Source: Closterium sp. NIES-65
Taxonomy: Eukaryota > Streptophyta > Zygnematophyceae > Desmidiales > Closteriaceae
Length of the DNA: 64,000 nucleotides
NCBI GenBank assembly: GCA_948144175.1
Contig: CANXME010002068.1
Location: 6,373,501-6,437,500, forward strand
Direction of reading: 5' to 3'
Shown here: positions 42,601 to 52,207 of the stretch, piece after piece
Numbering within the stretch: the first letter of the stretch is position 1
Layout of the letters: every line of letters starts with the position of its first letter
The notes under the pieces: model-generated
Seen by the model: the letters and a program-made list of their open reading frames with translations, nothing else
What the model was told of the DNA's origin: nothing
Database searches by the model: none
Made by a program: the position numbers and the translations under genes

Positions 42601-44343
42601 ATCACACTCCCCCGTAGCCGAAGTTGGATTGGAGAATGCCGCGCTCGCAATAGCGCCCCACATACTCTCTCAGTAGTCCTCTTCCGCTGCTGCCTCGGGG
42701 TTCTCCTCACCCTTTTGCTGCTCCTTGGGTGCTGCACCTCTCTCCGTAGGTTCACCAAGCTTGCTGGTCCCTCCAAGATTGCACTTCCTCGACTCCTTCT
42801 CCTTAGCGCGATCGTCCGCGCAATCGCCGCTACCAACCGCTCCACCTTTGGTGCTGACGCTTGCTGCCACTTGCCTCTCCTTAGGCATTGGGACCACAGA
42901 GATCTGCCACATCTCGTTGTAGACATCTCTGTCCTCATGAAGGTCCCAAAGAATCCGATCGCCAAGCCTTGCGGTATAGGTCTTGGCTCCCTTTGAGTTC
43001 GTGTCCATGCCGGCCTTTGCCAACCGCCGCACGGAAATCAGGTTGGCAGCAAGGCTGGGCACCCAAAGCACATTCTTGAGGCCCACCATCTTCCCATCAG
43101 CACCCTTAAACATGGCCTTGCCCATGCCTTTCACCTCCGCTCGCTGCCCCAAAGCTGATGTGACATGCTTCACCGGTGACGGTTCGAGTTCGGTGAGCAA
43201 GTCCGGGCGAGGTGTCATGCTATAGGTAGCGCCACTATCGATCACCCAATAGTCCAGAGGGTGTAGAGTCACCTTCCCCACAGCTGCTGGCTCCTCAAAG
43301 CCTTCATCCTTCTCTGGACCAGTCGGTACTTGCGTCGACACGAAGTAGAATAGACCCGGGTACCGATCGTTGCTCGGGTCCTTGTCGTTGTCTCCGCTCT
43401 TCATGTTTACAGCTCCGCCACCGCGACCGCCACGACCTCCACGACCTCTTCCTCTCCCTCCTCCTGCTCCTCTACCCTCCTGGCCTTGAGCAGGGGTCCA
43501 TCCTTCAGGGAGTTTGAAGCAATCGCGCCACATCTGCCTGGTCTTGTGGCAATAGTGACATTCACCGTCAAATCGGCCGCGACCGCGACCGTAGCTCTTG
43601 CCGTCGCTGCCACTCCCGCGGCCTCCACTGAAGTTGCTGCCACCAAACCTTCCTCCCCCTCGTCCTCTGCCTCTTCCACGGCCATATCCACGGCCGATGC
43701 TCGCTGCCCCTGCGCCATCCGCACTCGCCAACTCACGGCGGCGGAAATCCTCTTGAAGGATAGCTCGCTTCACGTCTTCCAGCGAGAGGCGGGGCAAGAC
43801 ACGATTAAGGTTGATGATGAGCTAGGACCATGACTCAGGGAGTAGGGCCAGCAACTTGGTCTTCTTTTGGAGCTCACTAGAGTTTAAATCAGCTCCCTCA
43901 AGCCGCGTCAACAAGTCGAAGAATTTCTGCACCCCTTCTTCAACCGCTTCATCCTCTTCAATTCGTAGTGTCGCCATTTGCCGTTCCAACACCACAGCTA
44001 CCGCTGCTGTTGCAGGAGCGTGTACACCCTTGAGAGCAGCCCATGCCTTTGGTCCCTTCTCTGGTTCACGCTGGAAAGGCTTGATGTGACGGATCTCGCT
44101 GCTCCCCAACGCTTGCCCAAGTAGGAGGTAGCCTTGTGCGCTCTTCCGCACCCACGGGCTCTTCTCCGGGTCGTTCTCGGGACGCTTCTTCGTTCCTTCC
44201 ATTACCTCCAGCAGGTCATAGTGGTCAAATATGTTCTCCATTCTGAAGGACCACTCAGCAAAGTTGTCACCATTGAACTTGTCAAGGCCAAACACTCTAG
44301 GCTCATCCCTAGATGGGCCAACACTTGATTGCACAGGCGCCAT
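39667..44343 (-). pseudogene. Element E Gag-Pol polyprotein with three in-frame stops
   Basis: One continuous frame without frameshifts, interrupted by TAG at 43822, TGA at 42670 and TAG at 40120 (relatives: Ser, Gly, Ser). Where K starts (ACAATGG) E has ACAGCGG, so the usual start is lost and the next Met is at 44343 (MAPVQSSVG). The knuckle reads CHYCHKTRQMWRDC: the His is replaced by Gln. Protease IDSGAT, integrase MDVVGP, RTDRGGEF and GIAERAN, RT with YVDD, and RNase H are otherwise well preserved. Not functional as is; about 90% or more like K by eye. Confidence 0.88.
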
Positions 44344-44447
44344 GGCTGAATCACGGGGTTGGCCTTGAGCTTGGGCTTCTCCTCTGCCACCAGCACCTCT
44401 GCCACCCCTTTCCTTGGGTCCAGCCGCTGTCGAAATTGCTCCAAGGG

Positions 44448-44461
44448 GCTCTTATACCACT
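44448..44461 (-). other. Element E primer binding site
   Basis: After the LTR the minus strand reads AG then TGGTATAAGAGC (44448-44459), one mismatch from the initiator-Met type site, with the 2-nt spacer shared by F and K. Confidence 0.75.
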
Positions 44462-45291
44462 TGTTATAGTCACAATAGGCTCCAATGTGCCTAAAACGAA
44501 AGATAGAGTGCACAGCCGGATTTCTGCACAGCGGCTTCAAACGTTCATAGCGTTCTGGTCACAACTTCAAATGACCTGATTCAACTTGGATCTGGAGCGT
44601 CTGAACGTCGCCTACAATAGGCAATTTAGATCGCACAATTTCACCAAGTATTGACGACACAGTGTCGGTTTGAACGAACGGCACTATGGCAGCCACTATA
44701 GTCTTAGAACACAAAATAGGAAGAGATGTGAAGAGTTACGAGTTGGGAATGACTCCCAGCTCCTACAAACCCCAAGAGCCAAGGTACAGTGATGTGGAAC
44801 AGTGCCACACTGTCCCCAACCACGAAAGGTCTCGAAACTACCCTGCACTAGGGCCTACACCAAGTGAAATGTTACACTACACAAAGTATTGTAACTATCT
44901 TCAATATCTTGAGGTGTAACCTTTTGGCGAGCTTCGAAATCACTTGAGGCTTGACACCAAGGCTCGGGCTCTTCATCACAAACTCATCCTTGAGTTCTTG
45001 ATGGGTCTGCTGCACACACCTGCAACACACCGAACGTTCGACACACGACAAAATAGAAACCGCGCACGACAAAAATAAAAACCGCGCGCGAGACACAAAC
45101 GACTGCGTAACACGCGTCTAGCGATAACTCGCTATTAACTCGACACACACACTCGACATCATGACTCTACATTCACACACAATTATAAGCATGAAATATA
45201 TATTATCCCATGCCCTCATACCATTCCATACACACACACATGCACGCACACGGACAACAAGCCGAGTGCAAACCGTAGGGTTGCACCAACA
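44462..45291 (-). repeat. Element E 5' LTR (830 bp)
   Basis: TGTTATAGTC at the left, CACCAACA at the right (in the minus direction TGTTGGTG...ACTATAACA). Includes (CA)n near 45230-45240 and an AT-rich TATATATTAT box near 45197-45208. Followed by AAAAC. Confidence 0.92.
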
Positions 45292-45296
45292 AAAAC

Positions 45297-45382
45297 ACTT
45301 CACTAAAAGCTTCCGCTATTACATTATCCCTACCCAGAGTTTAGTCCTGTAAAGATCCTAAGGGCTTTTTCTCAGCCCAACA
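45297..45382 (+). repeat. Element D 3' LTR, last part
   Basis: Matches 17649-17743 except for an 8-bp deletion and a few substitutions, and ends CCCAACA. TCTCT (45383-45387) completes the target duplication of D. Confidence 0.9.
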
Positions 45383-45387
45383 TCTCT

Positions 45388-45552
45388 GTGTTCTCACAAG
45401 TACTCACACTGTGGCTACCGGGCGCAGAGCTCCGGACTACACGGCCACAGAGGGTCGTGGCTCTCTGGACTACCAGGAATGCTCACACTCTGGCTACCAG
45501 GCATAGAGCCCCGGACTACACGGCCACAGGGGGTCGTGGCTCTCTGGACTTC
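45388..45552 (+). repeat. 79-bp tandem repeat (remaining copies)
   Basis: The end of copy 1 (45388-45411), copy 2 (45412-45490) and copy 3 (from 45491) share TGGCTACC, CGGACTACACGGCCACAG and GGTCGTGGCTCTCTGGAC. Copy 1 starts at 17227. No protein is recognised. Confidence 0.8.
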
Positions 45553-45860
45553 AGGCGCTGCGGCGGACAAGTCGGCTACCTCCGGTCAACCTCCCCCAAC
45601 TGCCCCGCACCCCTTTCACACACTCCTTGCTGAACCTCTAGCACTGCTCACACGCCACCCCCCTCATACCACTCCGACGGCTCCAACACATCCACCCCCC
45701 TCAGCGGCAGCTGCAGCAGTGGGAGACGGAGGAGGAGGAGCAGGGGACTGCTCAAACACCCGGCACCCCCATACTCTCCACCCCCAAACCCTAACACAGG
45801 AGTGCGGGCAGCAGCGGGGGTGGGGCGCGGTCAGAAGCTCGGGGGACGGCGTGCGGCACT
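45553..45860. other. Pro/Thr-codon-rich unique sequence, no gene assigned
   Basis: C-rich sequence between the tandem array and the J leader. The plus-strand frame is rich in Pro, Ser and Thr codons but matches no family I know. It may be part of the same old locus as the tandem repeat. Confidence 0.4.
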
Positions 45861-46180
45861 AGGGCAGACTGCCCGGGCCGCGCGCGGGCCTGGCGCAGGT
45901 CGTACGGGCCGCGCGCGGGCCTGGCGCAGCCCGTACGGGTCGCGCGCGGGCCTAGCTCAGCCCGTACGGGCCACGCGCGGGCCAGGCGCAGGTCGCGCGG
46001 GCTGCGTCGGGCGACGCGCGGGTCACCGAGGCAGGAAACCGCCGCGCGCTCCCAGGGCGCGCGGCGGGCAGGGCAGAAAACCGCCGCGCGCAACGCTGCG
46101 CGCTCCGAGCGCACGCCAGGAAGAAAACAGCGCACGCCCGGGGCGCGCTACAGGCAGTAGAGCAGCGGAAGCATTGGGTG

Positions 46181-46229
46181 GGGCCCACCCACGGGATCGA
46201 CCCAAGAGGGTCGACCTGCTCTGATAGAA
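46181..46229 (-). other. Element J primer-site remnant, stem-loop and GGGCCC palindrome
   Basis: Minus strand: TTCTATCAGAGC (46218-46229; first bases changed from TGG), then TCGACCC-TCTT-GGGTCGA (46197-46214, 7-bp stem), then GGGCCC (46181-46186) inside a larger GGGTGGG/CCCACCC inverted repeat. The stem differs in sequence from G/H/L but not in position. Confidence 0.6.
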
Positions 46230-46353
46230 TGTCGAAATACTAGGCAAGAATCTGAAACAGGAAAGAGGGGTTTTGACTAGCAGCAGTCGAGATACATATA
46301 GGAAACCCTAATTTAGTTGTACTCGCTATAGAGTACCCACTGCATGCTAGACA
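46230..46353 (-). repeat. Element J 5' LTR (124 bp)
   Basis: Only one LTR is in the window. It retains AAACCCTAA and a TGTACTC arm of the shared LTR hairpin in weakened form. Boundaries are inferred from the primer site and the TGT/ACA ends. Confidence 0.6.
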
Positions 46354-46365
46354 AACATCACATTC

Positions 46366-46503
46366 TGACATTAAGAGACTTAGGAGAAAGGTGATCAATT
46401 AGGTCTAGAATGGGGTACAAACAAGAGTGTCGAGGTGAGTCCCGTACCGCCTAAGTCTAGCCCTTATATAGCCTAGACAAGTTAATACAAATATACCTTG
46501 ACA
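46366..46503 (-). repeat. Element I 3' LTR (about 138 bp)
   Basis: Ends CCTTGACA next to the polypurine tract. The left boundary is uncertain (TGACATTAAG assumed). The LTR hairpin is decayed: GGGGTACA present, second arm CGTACCGC. Confidence 0.6.
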
Positions 46504-46544
46504 CACTCCCATAGGCGAAGTGGGGGATAGCTAGAGCAAACAAT

Positions 46545-46644
46545 GGTCACAAGACCGGTCAAGAGAAGAGCAAAGCAAAAGCAAGCTCAGTGTGGATCAC
46601 AAAGTCACCACACACTCTGAGTACAAGCAAATGGCCACAAGGCC
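46545..46644 (-). promoter_or_regulatory. Three-hairpin 3' UTR module of element I
   Basis: GGTC-ACAA-GACC at 46545-46556, GTGGATCACAAAGTCACCAC at 46592-46611 and GGCC-ACAA-GGCC at 46633-46644. It is nearly unchanged although the coding region of I is heavily decayed. Confidence 0.6.
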
Positions 46645-46745
46645 GGTCCACATGCAGAGTTATATAAAAGACAGCAAACAGTATAGTGATCACTATCTAG
46701 CAAGAGTAGGTATACTGGTATATTTAGGTCACAGTACAAGCAATA

Positions 46746-49700
46746 TCAAGCAGTGAGCATGTGAGGCAAAACAGGAACAAGGCCTAACACAGTACAAAAA
46801 CGCTGATGATCACAAATCTTAAGTGCCTTGGTGAATATATCAGCACTGTTGGCCCGAATGGCCACGTAACCAAGACGAAGCTGACCACGCTGCTGCAACT
46901 CTCGAGCAAAGAAGTAGCGCAGAGACATGTGCTTCCTTCTGTGCTCTGGTCTGTGCTCCTGACATAAGGCAATCGCAACCTTCTTGTCTACGTATAGAGT
47001 TTGTGGAGAACGAGGCCGCTCTCCCAAGTCGGACAGCAGGTAGGTGAGCCAACGTAACTCCTGTGCAGCCATGGCTGTTGCGTAGATCTCAGCCTCACGA
47101 TTGGAGCTGAGAATAGAAGACGAGCGGGTAGACCGCCAACAAACAAAGCCGGAGCCAAGGCTGAACGAGTAACCCTGAGACGACCGCTGCGTAGTCAGAT
47201 CGTCAACCCATGAAGCGCCTGAGTGTCCAGTGATCACAACTGGACCCCGCCCTCCAAGCACGAGCCCCATGCCCAATGTACTGCACAAGTAACGCAGTAC
47301 CCTCTTAGAAGCATCGAAGTGCACCTTTCGGTGCCTACCAGGAACAACGTAGCATGTCAGAAGGCCAAGAGGGTACGCAAGGTTAGGACGAGTGCAGGTC
47401 AGCAGGTACATGAGGCAGCCCACTAGCTCTGGGTACGGGCCACTCGACTCTACGAACTCGTCCGAACGTGGAGCTGAGAGCGAGTGACTGGTAGCCAGAG
47501 GAGTGGACTGTGGCGAGGACCAAGTGAAGCCGAAGCGCTGAAGGACCTGTTGCACTGAGTCAGGGTGATGGTGTGTCGTGCTCTGTCCCGGATGATCTGC
47601 AAGCCAAGATAGCTGCGCAGCTCACCCAGGTCTGTGCACGTGTATCTCTTCTGCAGCTCCGACTTCACGTGGGTGAGAGCCTTAGTGTCAGCAGTGGCAA
47701 AAACCAAGTCGTTGACGTACACGAGGATGTAGAACGGCGGAAGCGAAGTGTCATCGCGGAGAAACAACGACGGGTCTGCAGTCGTAGGAGCAAGCCCAAG
47801 TGCCGTAAGTGTCGTCCTCAGTGTGTCGTGCCACTCTCGAGGCGCTTGACGGAGACTGTAGACTGGCCGTCGAAGGGTCCACTGGGTACCTGCAGGAAAC
47901 GACCCAGTGAAGCCAAGTGGACGGCGCAGCCAGATCTCCTCGTGTAGGTTGCCCTGTAAGAAAGCTGCGCTGAAGTCAAGAGAGTGAAGGTCGTAGTCAT
48001 GCTGTGCAGCAGCACCCAAAGAATGGTCATTTTCGGGGTAGGGGAGAAGGTTTGGAAGAAGTCAACTCCCTTTCGCTGACTGAAGCCTCGTGCAACGTAA
48101 TGAGCCTTGAAGACGGGCGGAGAACCCGGCGGCCGCTTCACCCTGAATATCCTCATGCCATCGACTACGTTCACCCCAGGAGGGGGAACAACGTCGACGT
48201 AGGTGCTTGTGGGCTTCCATGATGCCATCTCTGCGTCCATGGCTTTCTGCCACTGAGAGGAGTACTCACCCGCAGTCGCCTTAGTGTAAGAGCGCGGGGT
48301 CGAGATGTCTGGTGCATCCGGGTCTCCCTCAGGGGCAAGTAGCATGGCCATGAGATGAGGTGCAGCGGCTGCAAGACACTCAAAGTTAGTGCCTGTGCTC
48401 AAGGACGTCCGTGCCAAGAGCACACTCACCCCCGACGGACGGAGGACAGACAGACTTAGACTCAGCAACAAGACTAGCGGCGTAGTCAAGACGACAGGCA
48501 GCAGCAAAGTTAACAAGCTCAGGGACCAAGGCAGACGCAACATCAGACTCAAACGAAGGGTCAGTGACAGCAGTGGCTAAGAGACGCGTAACATTAGGAC
48601 TGGCAGCACAAACCAGGTTAGACTCAGGGTCCGGAACGTGCAGAAGGGAGGACGAAGGAGGAGACGGCAGGGGAACACGTTGTGGAACAGAGGAAGGATG
48701 AAGTGCCATAGTGTGCGTGCCAGGGACAGGAGGAGGATGCTCATGAGGAACACGACGACTCGTGCGACCAGAGCGAACAGGCGAGGCAAGACGAGACGCA
48801 GGCTCACGACGCTTAGTAAGACCTCCTGTCTGCTCAGTATATGCAGAGGGAGCAAGCAATGGGGAGCCTGGCTGTAAGGGGAGATTAGTAGTAGACGGGA
48901 GACTAAGAACCTGGCAAAGCACCGAGCCAGGCGGCGGCAGAGACGATGGTGACGGCGGAGCGAAGAATAGATGTGGTGGTGTAGCACCACCAGTACCAGC
49001 TCCTCCAGCACCAGCACCTCCAGTACTATTACCAGCAGCTCTAGGGTCTCCAACAGCTCTTGAAACTCCACCTCCAGCACCTCCAGCTCCCGGGTCACCA
49101 GCTCCAGCGCCTACAGCTCCAGGGCCTCCAGCTCCAGAGTCCGCAGTACCACCAGCCTAGGCCGCGCCAGTACGACCAGCTCCCCCAGGACGAGCACTTC
49201 CAAGACTAGCAGTGCCAACTCCACGAGCACCACCAGTACCTCTAGTACGAGCACCTCCGGGACTAGCAGCTCCAGCACCTCGAGTAGCAGCACCACCACC
49301 AGCTCCAGCAGCTCTAGAGACTCCACTACCTCTAGCACCTCCAGCACTAGCAGCACCACCAGCTCCGCCACCAGCACGAGCACCCCCGGGACCAGCAGTG
49401 TCAGCACCACCAGCACCTCTAGGACCAGCAGCTCTAGGGCCTCCAGCTCCAGCAGCGCCACGCCGAAGGCTAGAGTACTGAGCGTACCTCTCGCGCAAAT
49501 GCTGTGGTGAGAGAGGCTCCCGTAGTGTAGACGTAGGACCTCTAGGCTCAGCACCCCCAGGCTCCGTACGCTTAGGCTCAGCACCTCCAGGCTCCACACT
49601 CTCAAACGCAGCACCCCCGGGCTCCGCACTCGCAGGCTCAAAACCTCCAGGCTCCCCACGCTTAGGCTCCGCAACCGCAGGTTCAGCACCCCCAGGCTCC

Positions 49701-51597
49701 TCACGTATAGGCTCAGCACCCCCAGGCTCCGCACACTCAGGCTCAGCACCCGCAGGCTCAGCACCCCTAGCAGCACCAGAGTCACCAGTGACCTTGACAG
49801 GCTCAACCAAGGGGAGTGGGTCTACCTGAGACACACCTGAAGGAGCAGGACCCTGAGGGGGGAGGGGGAGGGGGAGGGGCAGTGCGTTAGGGGAAGAGGC
49901 AATAAAAAGGAACCAACTCATCAAACGCGACGTCCTCAGAGGATAGAACACGATGCGAGGTGGGGTGGTAAAACTGCCAACCAGGCGCGTCAGGGGGAAA
50001 ACCAAGGAAGACACAGGGAACGGCACGGGCGGAGAGTTTCTCCGTGAAGGTATCGCAGACAAAGGCACGAGATGCCCAGACCCATAACACTGATGCATCA
50101 CCAACCTCTCCCGTCCAACGCAGTGTAGGCGAGGTCTCCGGCAAGGAGACACCGGGCCAGAGGTTGAGCTGATGCGCAGCATACCGGACCGCAAACGGCC
50201 ACAGAAAATGGGGGGCAGCCGCATGGATCATGGAGGTACGAGCGACCTCCATGACTAAGCCAATGCAGCGCTCAACAACCCCATTCTGCTGCGGAGAGGC
50301 CGGAAGCGTGAACGACTGGTTTATGCCCTCCTCCCGACAGAAGTCCCGCAAGAGGTCGGAGGAAAAGTCACCACCTTTGTCTGAGTGCAGACGCAAAACA
50401 GGAAGGTCCTGGTGGAACCGCTCGCGGAGTTGGAGACGGACAGCGCGGATCCAAAGGATCAAGACATCAGGGACCTCCCCCTTGCTGCGCAAGGGGAAGA
50501 CCGTGGTGTAACGCGAGTAGTCGTCAACAACCAGCAGATAGTACCGCTCGCGGCCTTGTCCCTGGACGCGGGCTGGGCCCCACATGTCCATGTGGAGAGT
50601 CTGCAAGGGAGCCTCTGTCGGAGGGAACGAGGAGGAGTGAGGAGCGGCGCGCTACCGCCCCTCAACGCAAGGAAGACAGGGAGGGGCAGGCGAGCGCGGG
50701 AGGGGGGGCAGAGACCTGGGAAGACTAGAGACAAGGAGATGGGAGTGCATGCCACGGAGGCGTGGCAGGGAGGGGTGACTAAGGCGGTGGTGCCACATGA
50801 GGGTCTGGTGCGACAAGGCGTGACACGAGCACGAAGCCGCTAGCTGACTCGACGCGGACGCGGACGCAGATGCAGCTACCTGAGGAGGCACAGTCGTCAG
50901 TGGTGCTGTCTCGAAAGAAGCATCGGGAAGCACCTGAGTCAAGCGTGAAGGTGTGCAAGGCCTCAGCAGGCGCAGTACCAAATAGAGCAGTCTCAGCAGC
51001 ACCTAGAGCAGACTCACTAGCACCTAGAGCAGCAGACTCTATACCCGGGTCGGGCGGCACACACAAGTAACAGTCACCCTCAGCACTAACAGTCAATGCA
51101 TACATGGCAGCAAGAATAGCATCATGGTCAAGAGCAAGGATATCTACATCGCGCTTGAGCAAGTCTGCCCAGCGGGGAAGCTCAGGTGCATCAGGAAACA
51201 GTGTGCGCCATGCAATGATGAGAAGCTACGGTACTCGGTGTGAAACTTCCCGCAGGGCTGACCAGCGCGGGAACCTGTGCGAATGACATACGGGCAGCGG
51301 ACAATACCCCCAGCCGCCCCACGCTGAGCATACCAATCACGGAATTGCTGAGGTGTAAGGGTCTCACGCGGACGCTGTCGTAGCTGCTGCTGCCTCTGAC
51401 CCCCACCAGAGCCTCCCCTCTAAAAGGCTCCACCCCGACCGCCACCACTGCCGCCGCCACTGCTCCCACTGCCGCCACTACCGCCGCTGCTGCCTCCACC
51501 CCCACCACTCCCACTGCTGCCGCCTCCGCCGCCTCCACTCCCGCCACTACTCCCACCGCCACCTCCGCCACCTCCACCACCCCTGTCGCCTCCACCA
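46746..51597 (-). pseudogene. Element I Gag-Pol, heavily decayed
   Basis: RNase H (46746-47555) has GHSGASW where relatives have GHADASW, so the first catalytic Asp is lost. RT (47450-48250) has YVND instead of YVDD and a frameshift before RNase H. The Pro/Ala/Gly linker spans about 48386-49880. Integrase (49887-50606) keeps MDMWGP, HSDKGGDF and GVVERC. Protease LDSGASR lies near 50950. A partial zinc-knuckle and Gly-rich gag are at about 51191-51597. Pieces lie in all three frames. Confidence 0.85.
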
Positions 51598-52173
51598 TGT
51601 TGGTGCAACCCTACGGTTTGCACTCGGCTTGTTGTCCGTGTGCGTGCATGTGTGTGTGTATGGAATGGTATGAGGGCATGGGATAATATATATTTCATGC
51701 TTATAATTGTGTGTTAATGCACCTCAAGATATTGAAGATAGTTACATTACTTTGTGTAGTGTAACATTTCACTTGGTGTAGGCCCTAGTGAAGGGTAGTT
51801 TCGAGACCCTTCGTGGTTGGGGACAGTGTGGCACTGTTCCACATCACTGTACCTTGGCTCTTGGGGTTTGTAGGAGCTGGGAGTCATTCCCAACTCGTAA
51901 CTCTTCCTAACTCTTCCTATCTTGTGTTCTAAGGCTATGTTGCTGCCATAGTGCCGTTCGTTCAAACCGACGCTGTGTCGTCAGTTCTTAATGAAAGGGT
52001 GCAATCTTAATTGCCTTTTGTAGGCGACGTTAAGGCGCTCTAGATCCAAGTTGAATGAAGTTATTTGAAGTTGTGAGCAGATCGCTATGAACGTTTGAAG
52101 CCGCTATGCAGAAATCCGACTGTGCACTCTATCCTTCTTTTTAAGCACATTGGAGCCTAATGTGACTATAACA
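51598..52173 (+). repeat. Element K 5' LTR, internally deleted (576 bp)
   Basis: TGTTGGTGCAACC to GTGACTATAACA. About 250 bp present in the K 3' LTR and in both E LTRs are missing between GTGTTAATG and CACCTCAAG (near 51719). Since LTRs are equal when inserted, the loss came afterwards. Confidence 0.85.
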
Positions 52174-52186
52174 AGTAGTATCAGAG
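52174..52186 (+). other. Element K primer binding site
   Basis: AG spacer then TAGTATCAGAG (52176-52186), one mismatch from TGGTATCAGAG. Confidence 0.7.
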
Positions 52187-52207
52187 ACCCTTGGAGAAGT
52201 TTTGACA

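Larger units (their letters stand above)
33020..45291 (-). mobile_element. Element E: Copia with 830-bp LTRs inserted in the D 3' LTR
   Basis: Right LTR 44462-45291 (830 bp); left LTR 33020-33586 plus 39363-39625, interrupted by element F, also 830 bp once F and its duplication are removed. LTR ends TGTT/AACA. Perfect AAAAC duplication at 33015-33019 and 45292-45296. About 1% LTR divergence by eye. Without F the element is about 6.5 kb. It is closely related to K. Confidence 0.94.
17284..45382 (+). mobile_element. Element D: old Copia retrotransposon with nested insertions
   Basis: 460-bp LTRs TGTTGG...CCAACA; 5' LTR 17284-17743, 3' LTR split into 32659-33019 and 45297-45382 by element E. 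Perfect TCTCT duplication at 17279-17283 and 45383-45387. Subtracting G, the TRIM-like element, H and E leaves about 5.3 kb, normal for Copia. The LTRs differ at roughly 4% by eye and pol has several stops and frameshifts, so D is the oldest element of the nest. Its proteins are clearly different from both other Copia groups here. Confidence 0.93.
45860..46353 (-). mobile_element. Element J: 5' end fragment of a tiny-LTR Copia
   Basis: Minus-oriented LTR 46230-46353 (124 bp, TGTCGAAATAC...GCTAGACA), a primer-site remnant and a GC-rich leader with roughly 30-bp repeats (CGCGCGGGCCTGGCGCAG, about 45871-46010). No gag follows. It directly neighbours the 3' LTR of element I. Confidence 0.65.
46366..51597 (-). 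mobile_element. Element I: decayed tiny-LTR Copia, 5' part cut by K
   Basis: 3' LTR at about 46366-46503, polypurine tract CACTCCCAT (plus strand) at 46504-46512, three-hairpin module, then RNase H, RT, INT and part of gag in the minus direction, ending in the Gly-rich gag linker where K inserted. The other half lies beyond the window. The many frameshifts and active-site changes mark it as one of the older elements. Confidence 0.88.

Noticed and set aside
45388-45860. Host coding exon around the 79-bp repeat
   Set aside because: Open frames exist, but I see no recognisable protein, no splice signals and no start; left unassigned.
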